Positions 51,831 to 60,378 of a DNA stretch of 64,000 nt are shown here, piece after piece. The notes beneath the pieces were generated by a model. It searched no databases, was not told where the DNA came from, and worked only from the letters and a program-made list of their open reading frames with translations. The stretch's first letter is position 1; every line of letters starts with the position of its first letter. Origin of the DNA: Gilvirhabdus luticola (GTDB taxonomy: Bacteria; Bacteroidota; Bacteroidia; Flavobacteriales; Flavobacteriaceae); NCBI RefSeq assembly GCF_032583975.1, contig NZ_JAWHTF010000002.1; one strand, given 5' to 3'. A program made the translations under genes and the position numbers.

Positions 51831-54800
51831 ATGTTACTTAATCTTCAGCATATAAAAAGGGAGTACTATATTTTTTTTCTAGTAATTTTATCATTTGTTT
51901 TATTTAGTTTCTCACCCATAAAAGCACAAACCATTAGCTTCGGTTCTTCTGGGTTAATAGGAGAAACTGTTACTAATCCAACGTCGTTAGAATTTGGCCC
52001 TGATGACAGACTTTATGTTTCACAACAAAATGGAACCATTTGGGCCTATACAATAGAAAGAGATAACGCTGCTATTGGAAGTGGAACATACTCTGTTACC
52101 AATTCAGAAGAAATTACCATTATTAGAAATTCGATAAAAAATCATGACGATTCAGGCAATATTACTCAAGCTCTAACTAGACAAATTACTGGGATTATAT
52201 TATCAGGTACTGCTCTGAATCCCATTATATATGTAACATCATCAGATAATTTAATCGGTGGTGGCGGTGGTGGTGAAGACAGTAATTTAGATACTAATTC
52301 AGGTGTGCTGTCTAAACTAGAATGGGATGGAAATCAATGGAATAAGATTGACTTGATACGTGGCTTGCCTCGTTGTGAAGAAAATCATTCCACCAATGGT
52401 ATGCAATTGTTTGAAAGAAATGGTACACGATATATGTTACTTAATCAAGGAGGTAATACCAATAAGGGAGCGCCATCCAACAATTTTGCAGGTACACCAG
52501 AATACTTTTATTCAGGAAGTGTACATATCATAGATTTAACACAATTGGAGTCTATGATGGTTTATACTGATCCAAGAACTAACACAGATTATGTATACGA
52601 TTTACCAACATTGAATGACCCTAGTCGAGCAGATATAGATAATACAGATCCTAATTTCCCATATCCCATTGGTCACCCAATGTATAATGCCACAATAGAT
52701 ATTGGTGATCCTTTTGGCGGTAATAACAGTTTAAATCAGGCTTTTTTTGAGGCCGGAAGCCCAATTCAAATATTTGCTCCAGGATTTAGGAATCCTTACG
52801 ATACCCTTATAACCGAAAATGGTAGAATTTATTTATCAGATAATGGTCCAAATTCAGGTTGGGGTGGATTGCCTAAAATTTATGATGTCAACACCGATAC
52901 ATTTTTAGGAGATCAAAGTACAGTCGTTGGAGGATACGATCCGATTAATCATTATGTAACAAACGAAATAAATGAAAATGGTAGCTCGTTACATGGTGAT
53001 CCGCTACATTTTGTTGGAACAATAAATGATTCCAATGGTACGTATTTTGGCGGCCATCCTTTACCAATTAATGCATTTCCATCAAGGGCCAAGATTATTG
53101 CTTATGAGAATAATGGAGGTACATGGAATGAATTATACAATACTGATTTAGCAACATTATTAGTAGGGTGTTCTGGATATTTTAATAGTTCTTTTACTGT
53201 TGCAGATTTTCCAGACGATCCAAGATTAGGAGAATATTTAATGGATGAGCCTGTAGGAAGTACTAAAGTTAATATTTTGGATATCATTAATGCTTCAACA
53301 AATGGTATTGCAGAATATACCGCTTCAAATTTCAACGGAGCCATGCAAGGTAATATTCTAACTGCATCATTTAATGGGAACATTAATCGTTATGTACTTA
53401 ATGCTTCTGGAGATACTGTGGTTGAATATGAAGCTACTTTTAGTGGATTTGGCAGTATACCTTTAGATGTTATAGCTCAAGGCGATTCAGATATTTTTCC
53501 AGGAACAGTTTGGGCCGCCACTTATGGTTCAGATAGTATTACAGTATTCGAACCATCTGATATTACCTGCTATCAGCCTGGAGATCCTGAATACGATGAG
53601 ATGGCAGACTATGATATGGATGGTTTTACAAATTATGACGAAACAGAAAATGGTACCAATATTTGCTCTCAAGGAAGTAAGCCAAGTGATTATGATGGTG
53701 ATTTTATTTCGGATTTATTAGATAATGATGATGATAATGATATGATCCTAGATGTAAATGATGTATTTGCATTGGATGCAGACAATGGTTTGACAACCTC
53801 ATTGCCTATTAGTTACCCTTTTTGGAATAATGATCCTGGAACTGGCATTCTTGGATTAGGATTTACGGGATTAATGTTAGATCCTTCTGGATCAACAAAT
53901 TACTATAATCAATTTAGCACTAATAATTTATCATTTGGCGGAGCTGCAGGAAAAGCAACAGTTGATATAGTAACCAGTGGCGATGCTTTAGAAGCCAATA
54001 ACAATCAGGATAACGGTTTTCAATTTGGAATAAACGTAGATAGCAATTCTAATCCGTTTACCATTCATTCAAAAATTGAATCCCCTTTTTTTGGTATTAG
54101 TGGTTCTCAAAGTAACCCAGTAGATTTCCAATCTTATGGTATAAGCATAGGAAATGGTGATCAGGACAATTATCTGAAAATTGTTTTGATGAATGGAGTG
54201 ACTAATGCCGATTCTGAATACGGAATTCAAATTCTGCTTGAAGATGGTGGTGTAGTTACTCATGATTCCAAATATGATATTACCGATATTTTAAGTGCCA
54301 ACGCCATTAATATGTATATTTCGGTTAATCCTGCCGGCAATACTGCACAACCTTTTTATTCTATTGATGGAGGTTTAACATTAAATCTATTGGGATCACC
54401 AATAACTCTTCCTATTAATTTTTTAGATGATAGTGACAACCAAGGTTTAGCAATAACCTTAATTTCAACATCTAGAAATTCTACTGAATTTACTGCGACT
54501 TGGGATTTTATTGAAGTTTATGAAAATCAGAACGGAATTTTAACATATAATCCTAATAATTTAGATTTTGGCTTAACTCCTACTACCAATTCATTGAGAA
54601 CAAAGTATGTAACCTTAAAAAATGAAGGAGGCCCAACAGACGATGTTATCACTGTTACTGATTTAAATTTTACCGGAACCGATTCAGGCTTATTTTCTAG
54701 TGATATAAGCCTTCCTTTCGATATAAATCCTGGAGTTAGTGTCTTGGTTCCTATACATTTTATTTCATTTGCCTCTTTAGGAGTGAAAAGTGCTAACCTC

Positions 54801-56153
54801 GAAATAACCCATTCAGGCAACAACTCTCCTAATTCATTACAAGTGTCAGCAGAGCTTACTGATGCCTTTGTTCCAGTGGTAAGAATAAATACGGGTGGAA
54901 ATTCTGTAACAGCTACAGATGGTGGTCCAGATTGGGAAGCTAATCCAGCAGGTGATGGTGGTATTGGTGAATCCTTTATTGTTGATGAAGGTGGTGGCAC
55001 CTTTTCAATTGGAAGCATTGATTATAGTTCAAAAGACATTTCAATTCCCGGTTATATAGATCAAACGACGTATGAGGCTCTTATGGTTTCTCAAAGAAAT
55101 TCATCAAGTTTCACTAATAATATGATTTATCATATTTCGGTACCCAATGGCGATTATATTGTTAATTATTATGGTGCAAATATTTATAATGGTACGTCCC
55201 TTCCAGGTCAAAGAGTTTTTAGTGTAAATATTGAGGACGAACGTAAAATTGACCATTTAGATTTGTCAGACCAATATGGAAATGAAGTAGCTGGAATGAT
55301 ACAGCATAACGTAACAGTTACAGACAATTCATTGGAATTAGAATTTATTAGAGAAATAGAAGCTCCAGTTGTAAATGCCATTGAAATTTTAGGACTTCAA
55401 TACCCTATAATTCAAGTAGATCCAATTTCAGACATGATAAGTTTTGAAGGTGATTATTTAGATTTTACAGTTGTTGCAAGTGGCGGAAATCCTGCTGACA
55501 ATTTTTCATATTCGATTTCTGGGCAACCTGATGGTATTGCAATAGAGCCTACAAATGGTTTAGTGTCTGGAACCATTCAATCTACGGCCGTTACTGGTGG
55601 ACCAAATAGTGATGGAATTCATAATGTAACCATTACCGTCTCCAAACCAGGTAGCGTGCCTGTTGAAGTAGAATTTCTTTGGACAATTAAAGAATATTTT
55701 GATTTAAATTTAGATGTTTCTCTCCAAGGAAGATCTGATTATAGTGGAACCTATTCCATTATTTTCTATGAATTGAATGATTTGGAGAATCCTGCCTATA
55801 GCTTTTCTGAAACCGCCGATGAATTTGGACAAATAGTATTAAGTTCTCAAGTTGCAGAAAGCGATTACAAACTATTAGTAAAACATCCACAATACTTGCA
55901 AGAACTAGTAAATTTAAACCTAATAAATGATGATTCGATTATTGTTCCTGAATTATTGGCAGGTGATGTTAATGATGATAATAAAGTAAACATTTCAGAT
56001 TTTGCAATACTGGCAGGTTCTTACAATCTGGAAAGTGGTGATAGTGAGTATGATGATAGAGCAGATCTAAATAGCTCTGGAAAAGTTGATATTTCAGACT
56101 TTGCTTTATTAGCAGGTAATTACAACATATTTGGTAAAACAGAAAATGATTAA
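51831..56153 (+). CDS. Secreted mosaic protein: beta-propeller, TSP3-like, malectin-like, C-terminal dockerin-like module
   Basis: From ATG at 51831 the protein has 1,440 residues; a TTG start at 51810 is less likely. A signal peptide (to about 33, ending PIKAQ) is followed by a sorbosone/glucose-dehydrogenase-like propeller (about 40-560; GFRNPYDTLITENGRIYLSD). Acidic TSP3-like Ca2+ repeats (592-650), a lectin-like beta domain, an ASPM/SPD-2-type domain (900-1012), a malectin-like domain (1016-1185; VVRINTGG) and an Ig-like domain (1190-1285) follow. Two dockerin-type repeats (1378 and 1411; GDVNDDNKVNISDF, ADLNSSGKVDISDF) end it. There is no T9SS tail. The next gene, 12 bp on, encodes a cohesin-like protein with one. 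Confidence 0.8.
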   Translation: MLLNLQHIKREYYIFFLVILSFVLFSFSPIKAQTISFGSSGLIGETVTNPTSLEFGPDDRLYVSQQNGTIWAYTIERDNAAIGSGTYSVTNSEEITIIRNSIKNHDDSGNITQALTRQITGIILSGTALNPIIYVTSSDNLIGGGGGGEDSNLDTNSGVLSKLEWDGNQWNKIDLIRGLPRCEENHSTNGMQLFERNGTRYMLLNQGGNTNKGAPSNNFAGTPEYFYSGSVHIIDLTQLESMMVYTDPRTNTDYVYDLPTLNDPSRADIDNTDPNFPYPIGHPMYNATIDIGDPFGGNNSLNQAFFEAGSPIQIFAPGFRNPYDTLITENGRIYLSDNGPNSGWGGLPKIYDVNTDTFLGDQSTVVGGYDPINHYVTNEINENGSSLHGDPLHFVGTINDSNGTYFGGHPLPINAFPSRAKIIAYENNGGTWNELYNTDLATLLVGCSGYFNSSFTVADFPDDPRLGEYLMDEPVGSTKVNILDIINASTNGIAEYTASNFNGAMQGNILTASFNGNINRYVLNASGDTVVEYEATFSGFGSIPLDVIAQGDSDIFPGTVWAATYGSDSITVFEPSDITCYQPGDPEYDEMADYDMDGFTNYDETENGTNICSQGSKPSDYDGDFISDLLDNDDDNDMILDVNDVFALDADNGLTTSLPISYPFWNNDPGTGILGLGFTGLMLDPSGSTNYYNQFSTNNLSFGGAAGKATVDIVTSGDALEANNNQDNGFQFGINVDSNSNPFTIHSKIESPFFGISGSQSNPVDFQSYGISIGNGDQDNYLKIVLMNGVTNADSEYGIQILLEDGGVVTHDSKYDITDILSANAINMYISVNPAGNTAQPFYSIDGGLTLNLLGSPITLPINFLDDSDNQGLAITLISTSRNSTEFTATWDFIEVYENQNGILTYNPNNLDFGLTPTTNSLRTKYVTLKNEGGPTDDVITVTDLNFTGTDSGLFSSDISLPFDINPGVSVLVPIHFISFASLGVKSANLEITHSGNNSPNSLQVSAELTDAFVPVVRINTGGNSVTATDGGPDWEANPAGDGGIGESFIVDEGGGTFSIGSIDYSSKDISIPGYIDQTTYEALMVSQRNSSSFTNNMIYHISVPNGDYIVNYYGANIYNGTSLPGQRVFSVNIEDERKIDHLDLSDQYGNEVAGMIQHNVTVTDNSLELEFIREIEAPVVNAIEILGLQYPIIQVDPISDMISFEGDYLDFTVVASGGNPADNFSYSISGQPDGIAIEPTNGLVSGTIQSTAVTGGPNSDGIHNVTITVSKPGSVPVEVEFLWTIKEYFDLNLDVSLQGRSDYSGTYSIIFYELNDLENPAYSFSETADEFGQIVLSSQVAESDYKLLVKHPQYLQELVNLNLINDDSIIVPELLAGDVNDDNKVNISDFAILAGSYNLESGDSEYDDRADLNSSGKVDISDFALLAGNYNIFGKTEND

Positions 56154-56165
56154 AAAAATAGAATT

Positions 56166-56927
56166 ATGAAAAATAATTACAACTTTAAAAAATCAATTAT
56201 TGTATTTATATGCATCCTTTCAGGTTTTGTAAGCTTTGCTCAAGTAGATATGGTAGCTGCAGTAGATGTAACCCCACCTGTAACAAATGGTCAAACTTTT
56301 AATTACACACTTGAAACCGTTTCAACCGGAACAGTATATAATGCGGTAAGGGTATTAATTACCTATAATCCAAGTGTTATCCAGGTCAATTCTTTTATCC
56401 CAAGTGGAGCTTTTAATTTGGTTTTGGTAAATGACATATCTGTCCCTGGTGAAATTAGATATGAAGCGGCAAAAACTGGATCTAACTTTAATGACACACG
56501 AGCTGTTTTTTCTGCAGAGTTTGAAGTTTTAGATGAGACTCAAAACATTGTGATTGTAAATGATACAAATCCAACTGATGGTGCATTTGTTTCAAACCCA
56601 GGCGGAAATCAAGTATTAGGCACAACTAATGACATAGACTTTAGTACACTTTCTGTGAGCAATAAAGTATTTCGAGATAGTTTAATTGTTTATCCTAATC
56701 CAGCACGTGGTGAATTATTCATTAAAGTAAACTCACAATTATCTTCTAAAATTGAAAGTCTAAAAATATATTCTATTGAAGGAAAATTGATTGAAAGTAG
56801 AAATCAATTAACTGCCATACAAGGAGAAATTGCGATTGATATTTCTAGATTAAGATCTGCATTCTATTTTATGACAGTTACTGCTGAAGATGCAAGACAG
56901 GCAACTTATAAAATTTTAGTGAAGTAA
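56166..56927 (+). CDS. Cohesin-like domain protein with T9SS C-terminal sorting tail
   Basis: The protein has 253 residues. A signal peptide ends near SFAQ (26). Residues 27-160 form a beta-sandwich with the cohesin pattern: a VTNGQTFNYTLE first strand, YNAVRVLITYNPSVIQV (compare YDPS in cohesins), and AVFSAEFEVLDE. The C-terminal 80 residues are a T9SS type A tail (VYPNPARGELFIKV at 175-188, ending TYKILVK), which takes the protein to the cell surface or medium. It lies 12 bp after the dockerin-type gene and its stop abuts the convergent gene. The cohesin assignment is by eye and moderate; the T9SS tail is firm. Confidence 0.75.
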   Translation: MKNNYNFKKSIIVFICILSGFVSFAQVDMVAAVDVTPPVTNGQTFNYTLETVSTGTVYNAVRVLITYNPSVIQVNSFIPSGAFNLVLVNDISVPGEIRYEAAKTGSNFNDTRAVFSAEFEVLDETQNIVIVNDTNPTDGAFVSNPGGNQVLGTTNDIDFSTLSVSNKVFRDSLIVYPNPARGELFIKVNSQLSSKIESLKIYSIEGKLIESRNQLTAIQGEIAIDISRLRSAFYFMTVTAEDARQATYKILVK

Positions 56928-56929
56928 AA

Positions 56930-58510
56930 CTATTTCAATATAACGTCACTGTATTTGGCGTTAACAACAATGGTTTTATTGCTTTCGGTATTGCCTGAAG
57001 AAAAAGAAGGTATTGAAGTTTTTGAAACATTTTCAGGATGTTTTAAATGCGATCGATTCCCTTGATATTGTAAATTAAAATCTTTATTACTTGGTAAATG
57101 AATTAAGACATCACTATTTTCTATAACCAAAGTAAGGTTATTAAAGGTTTCATTTATTTTACCAATTTCAAAATCTCCAAAACTTCCACTAATACTTGCA
57201 TTGCCAGCTAATTCTTTTAATATAAGATTAGATGAATTAGAATTTAACATCAATTTGTTGACGTATTTTAATTGAGCATTTTCTACAAAATTTAATTTTA
57301 GTTCTCCTAAATTCCAATTGGTAATTATAACAGGCGAATATGAAGCACTGATGGAAGTATCTCTTCCATCAATGCTATTTGCTATGAGTGTTGTATAGGC
57401 CAAATCTGCCTTTGCATTGTGAATAACAGATGCAAATTTAAGCTCACCATGACGTACATTCATTTTAAGTTTAGCCCTTTTAGGCATTTTAATTTTTATA
57501 GTTTTAATAACGTTGGTACGCTTTGTTTCATGAATTCTTTTCACCCTTTCCTCGTGTCTTTTTTCTATTGATCGAACTCTTTCTTCTTGGCGCTCCACTA
57601 TAACTTCTTGGCGTTTTTCTAACTCTTTTTGTCTCGCCTCTAACATTTTTTCTCTTTCTTGCATGCGCTTTTCAAACTCTTCACCAAAGCGTTCACCATA
57701 TTCTTCTCCCCATTTTTCCATTTTTTCAGCCCAACCACCTTCTTCCAATCGTTTTGCATACTCTTCTCCCCATTTTTCCATGTCTTTGGCGTATTGTTCT
57801 CCAAACTTTGCTCCAAACTTCTCACCCCAAATTTCCATGTCTTTTGAGTACTTGTCAAAATCGGTTTTAGCAAACTCTTTAGCCCAAACCTTCATTATTT
57901 CTTTGTACTCTTTTCCATATTTTTTTTCGTATTCTTTACTCCACTCGTTAAGATATTTTTCACCATCTTTTTTGTACTCATCAAAATCGAAATTTACACC
58001 TTCCATACCTTCTGGAAGTTCAGGTAGTTCTGGAAGTTCAGGTAGTTCTGGCATTTCTGGCATTTCTGGCATCTCTGGCATTTCTGGCATCTCTGGCATC
58101 TCTGGCATCTCTGGCATTTCAGGAAAATCTGCCATTTCAAACCGAAAATCATGCAAAGCGTCAAAAGCAAAATCGTTTGCGAAATCAAACTCCCAATCAA
58201 AAGATCCGTGAGACCCATGAGTAACTATGGTAATGTTTTCCCCAGAACCTTCAATTTCTACTTGCCAATTGTCCAAAACTTTTTGGAGTTCTTCTTTTGT
58301 AAGCTCGTTGCTTTCTACATAAGCTTCTATCTCAACTACATCTTTATTCCAAGTATCGATTTCAATATTGGTGTAGTTAGTATTTAAATTGATTACAGCT
58401 TCTTTATCCGCTTTGATAGATTGTGAAGCTTTCTCCAGCCTTTGCTGTGCATTTGTAGTGAGCACAAACATAAAAGCTAGAACAAGTGATATACATTTAT
58501 ACTGTTTCAT
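56930..58510 (-). CDS. Secreted DUF4097-like protein with PEM/PEL repeats and charged coiled coil
   Basis: From ATG at 58510 the protein has 526 residues; this start gives a clean signal peptide (to about 22, TTNAQ), whereas a start at 58579 overlaps the upstream gene. The N- and C-terminal parts are beta-helical DUF4097-like adhesin segments. Between them are about eight PEM and four PEL tripeptide repeats (about 130-165) and a long Glu/Lys/Arg-rich helix (about 185-345) with KWGEEY repeats. It is the third gene of an ECF sigma operon and may be its output or sensor. Function unknown. Confidence 0.75.
   Translation of the reverse strand: MKQYKCISLVLAFMFVLTTNAQQRLEKASQSIKADKEAVINLNTNYTNIEIDTWNKDVVEIEAYVESNELTKEELQKVLDNWQVEIEGSGENITIVTHGSHGSFDWEFDFANDFAFDALHDFRFEMADFPEMPEMPEMPEMPEMPEMPEMPEMPELPELPELPELPEGMEGVNFDFDEYKKDGEKYLNEWSKEYEKKYGKEYKEIMKVWAKEFAKTDFDKYSKDMEIWGEKFGAKFGEQYAKDMEKWGEEYAKRLEEGGWAEKMEKWGEEYGERFGEEFEKRMQEREKMLEARQKELEKRQEVIVERQEERVRSIEKRHEERVKRIHETKRTNVIKTIKIKMPKRAKLKMNVRHGELKFASVIHNAKADLAYTTLIANSIDGRDTSISASYSPVIITNWNLGELKLNFVENAQLKYVNKLMLNSNSSNLILKELAGNASISGSFGDFEIGKINETFNNLTLVIENSDVLIHLPSNKDFNLQYQGNRSHLKHPENVSKTSIPSFSSGNTESNKTIVVNAKYSDVILK
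58016..58123 (-). repeat. Twelve 9-bp repeats coding PEM/PEL
   Basis: On the minus strand eight units of the CCAGAAATG type (58052-58123) are followed by four of the CCAGAACTA/CCTGAACTT type (58016-58051). Units keep the frame, so copy number can vary without loss of the protein. Confidence 0.9.
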
Positions 58511-58532
58511 TTTTTGATAAATTTTTAATATG

Positions 58533-59111
58533 TTATAACTGTGATTCTTCATATGTGCTTTCAGGATTATTAAATTCATTCAATTTATCTCTTAAGCGAT
58601 ACAATAGGTTTAGACGAAATTTAAGATTATCTATTAGTGCATTTACAGTTAGTTCATTAGGTCCAGACTCAATAAGTTCTTTAGACAAGCGGTTATATTC
58701 TTTGTTTAACTCTTCAAGTTTTGACAAATAACCATCAAAAAGCTCTTTACTTTCTGGTGTGACCTTCATCTTTGACAACTCATAATTAATACTGGCCAAA
58801 TAGTAATCTTCAACTTTTTTCAATTGTGGTGAAACATCTTTTAAGGATTTGGTTTCTACCACCAAAGGTTCATCATTAGGAATAATGGTATCTGGTTTAT
58901 CTGAATTAAAAATTTTAAAACCACCAAAAGTTAACCCAAATAATAGTACAATTGTAGCTGCAATGTTTAGAAATGTAAATTTGCTTTTGGTTTTAGGCAA
59001 TGGAAATTCTTTATCCAGTTTATTTACAAATCTACCTTCATGACCTTTAGGCATATCTATTTTTTCTAATTGCTTGTTTTGTTGTACTAAATCTCTAATA
59101 TCTTGTGCCAT
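58533..59111 (-). CDS. Single-pass membrane protein, probable anti-sigma factor
   Basis: The protein has 192 residues. A cytoplasmic N-terminal part of about 44 residues (with FVNKLDKEFPLP) is followed by one membrane helix FLNIAATIVLLFGLTFGGF (about 47-65) and a helical periplasmic part with repeated Leu/Lys heptads. It overlaps the ECF sigma gene by 17 bp, the usual arrangement of sigma/anti-sigma pairs. No zinc-binding HxxxCxxC motif is visible, so it is not a classical ZAS protein. The call rests on topology and context. Confidence 0.6.
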   Translation of the reverse strand: MAQDIRDLVQQNKQLEKIDMPKGHEGRFVNKLDKEFPLPKTKSKFTFLNIAATIVLLFGLTFGGFKIFNSDKPDTIIPNDEPLVVETKSLKDVSPQLKKVEDYYLASINYELSKMKVTPESKELFDGYLSKLEELNKEYNRLSKELIESGPNELTVNALIDNLKFRLNLLYRLRDKLNEFNNPESTYEESQL

Positions 59112-59643
59112 CTTTCTCCAGTGTTAAAAGTTTTTGCAATTTTATTTTTCCCCTTGATAATTGGGTCCGTGATGTAACTTCGGAGATATCCAAAATTTCT
59201 GAAATCTCTTGATGATCATATCCTTCAATTAAATATAATGTTACAACGTACTTGTACTTATCGGGCAGTTTATTTATTGCTTCTTTTACTTCGTCTATTG
59301 TAATAGTATCTTCAACCAACCATTTGTCATTATCTGTATCAACAACTTTTAGATGTCTTTCTTCAAGGTCAACTAGTTGTTGTTTTTTAGATTTTAAAAA
59401 ATCTATACACTTATTAATGACAATACGTTTAAGCCAAGCACCAAAAGTAACTTCGTTTTTAAACTGATGAAGTTTAGAAAATGCTTTTATAAAAGCATCT
59501 TGCAGAACATCTTCTGCATCCATATCATCTTTTACAAACCGTTTGGCAACAATATACATGCCATTGCAGTACTGGTTGTATAACTGCATTTGTGCCTTAC
59601 GGTTATTCTGTTTGCATTTTTCAATGATGTCTACTTGAAACAT
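59095..59643 (-). CDS. ECF RNA polymerase sigma factor
   Basis: The protein has 182 residues. Region 2 has MDAEDVLQDAFIKAFSKLHQF (20-residue core shown in part) and region 2.4 FGAWLKRIVINKCIDFLK. Region 4 has LPDKYKYVVTLYLIEGYDHQEI and the helix-turn-helix SEILDISEVTSRTQLSRGK. It directs polymerase to envelope or stress genes. It is the first gene of a three-gene operon. A weak -7-like TATCTTTTTG lies on the minus strand about 70 bp upstream. Confidence 0.93.
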   Translation of the reverse strand: MFQVDIIEKCKQNNRKAQMQLYNQYCNGMYIVAKRFVKDDMDAEDVLQDAFIKAFSKLHQFKNEVTFGAWLKRIVINKCIDFLKSKKQQLVDLEERHLKVVDTDNDKWLVEDTITIDEVKEAINKLPDKYKYVVTLYLIEGYDHQEISEILDISEVTSRTQLSRGKIKLQKLLTLEKDGTRY

Positions 59644-59818
59644 GCGTAATTTACTTTTGGTTTTTAGCTAGTTCAATTTTAAAGACGAGACAAATTTCAA
59701 TGTGTTGCAAAAAGATACATATTTTTTGCAGGTTATAAGAAGTAAAATAATTTTTCGTTAGAATTATAACAGAATTTACTTTTAAAGTATCTTTATAATC
59801 AAAAATCACAATTTGTAA

Positions 59819-60376
59819 ATGTTAAATAAGTTTTTAAAATGGCTCGTAATTTTTTTAACCCTTACAGCCATAGGTCTTTTTTTCTACTCCTACTTGAATG
59901 ATGGGTTGTTTAAAAAGCCTTTAAGTCCTAAAGATACCGTTGAGTTTAAATTAAATGATCTAGAGTTAGAAGTGTTTTACAATAGACCTTCAAAACGAGG
60001 TCGTGAAATATTTGGTGCTTTAGTACCTTATAATCAGGTTTGGCGTACCGGTGCAAATGAAGCAACTACATTCGAAACCAATAAAGGTCTAAAAATAGGT
60101 GTTGATTCGCTTAAAGCAGGTATTTATACACTGTGGACCATACCGAATGACACGTCATGGAATGTTATATTTAACTCAAAACAATATGCTTGGGGTGTTG
60201 ATGAGACCATGAAACCCATGAGAGATTCAGTTTTTGATGTTATAAACCTTTCTGTTCCAGTAGAAAAATTAAACCATAGAGTTGAACAGTTTACTATTTC
60301 TTTTGATAATTCCACAGATAATTTATCTTTAACAATGGCTTGGGATGACATAAAGATTTCAGTTCCTTTAAAATAA
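59819..60376 (+). CDS. DUF2911 domain protein, membrane-anchored
   Basis: The protein has 185 residues. One N-terminal membrane helix (about 7-25) is followed by the DUF2911 domain: LEVFYNRPSKRGREIFG, VPYNQVWRTGANEATTFE, LKAGIYTLWTIP and NVIFNSKQYAWG. The family is widespread in Bacteroidota, is predicted to be periplasmic, and has no known function. It lies 2 bp before meaB and is probably co-transcribed. Confidence 0.9.
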   Translation: MLNKFLKWLVIFLTLTAIGLFFYSYLNDGLFKKPLSPKDTVEFKLNDLELEVFYNRPSKRGREIFGALVPYNQVWRTGANEATTFETNKGLKIGVDSLKAGIYTLWTIPNDTSWNVIFNSKQYAWGVDETMKPMRDSVFDVINLSVPVEKLNHRVEQFTISFDNSTDNLSLTMAWDDIKISVPLK

Positions 60377-60378
60377 TT

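Noticed and set aside
54527..55018. Open frame of 163 codons on the minus strand
   Set aside because: It lies fully inside the malectin/ASPM part of the dockerin-type gene and has a proline-rich composition typical of a shadow frame.
57663..58211. Open frame of 182 codons, Ser/Gly-rich, on the plus strand
   Set aside because: It is the antisense of the PEM/PEL repeat and coiled-coil gene; its repeats mirror the 9-bp units and it has no start context or family likeness.
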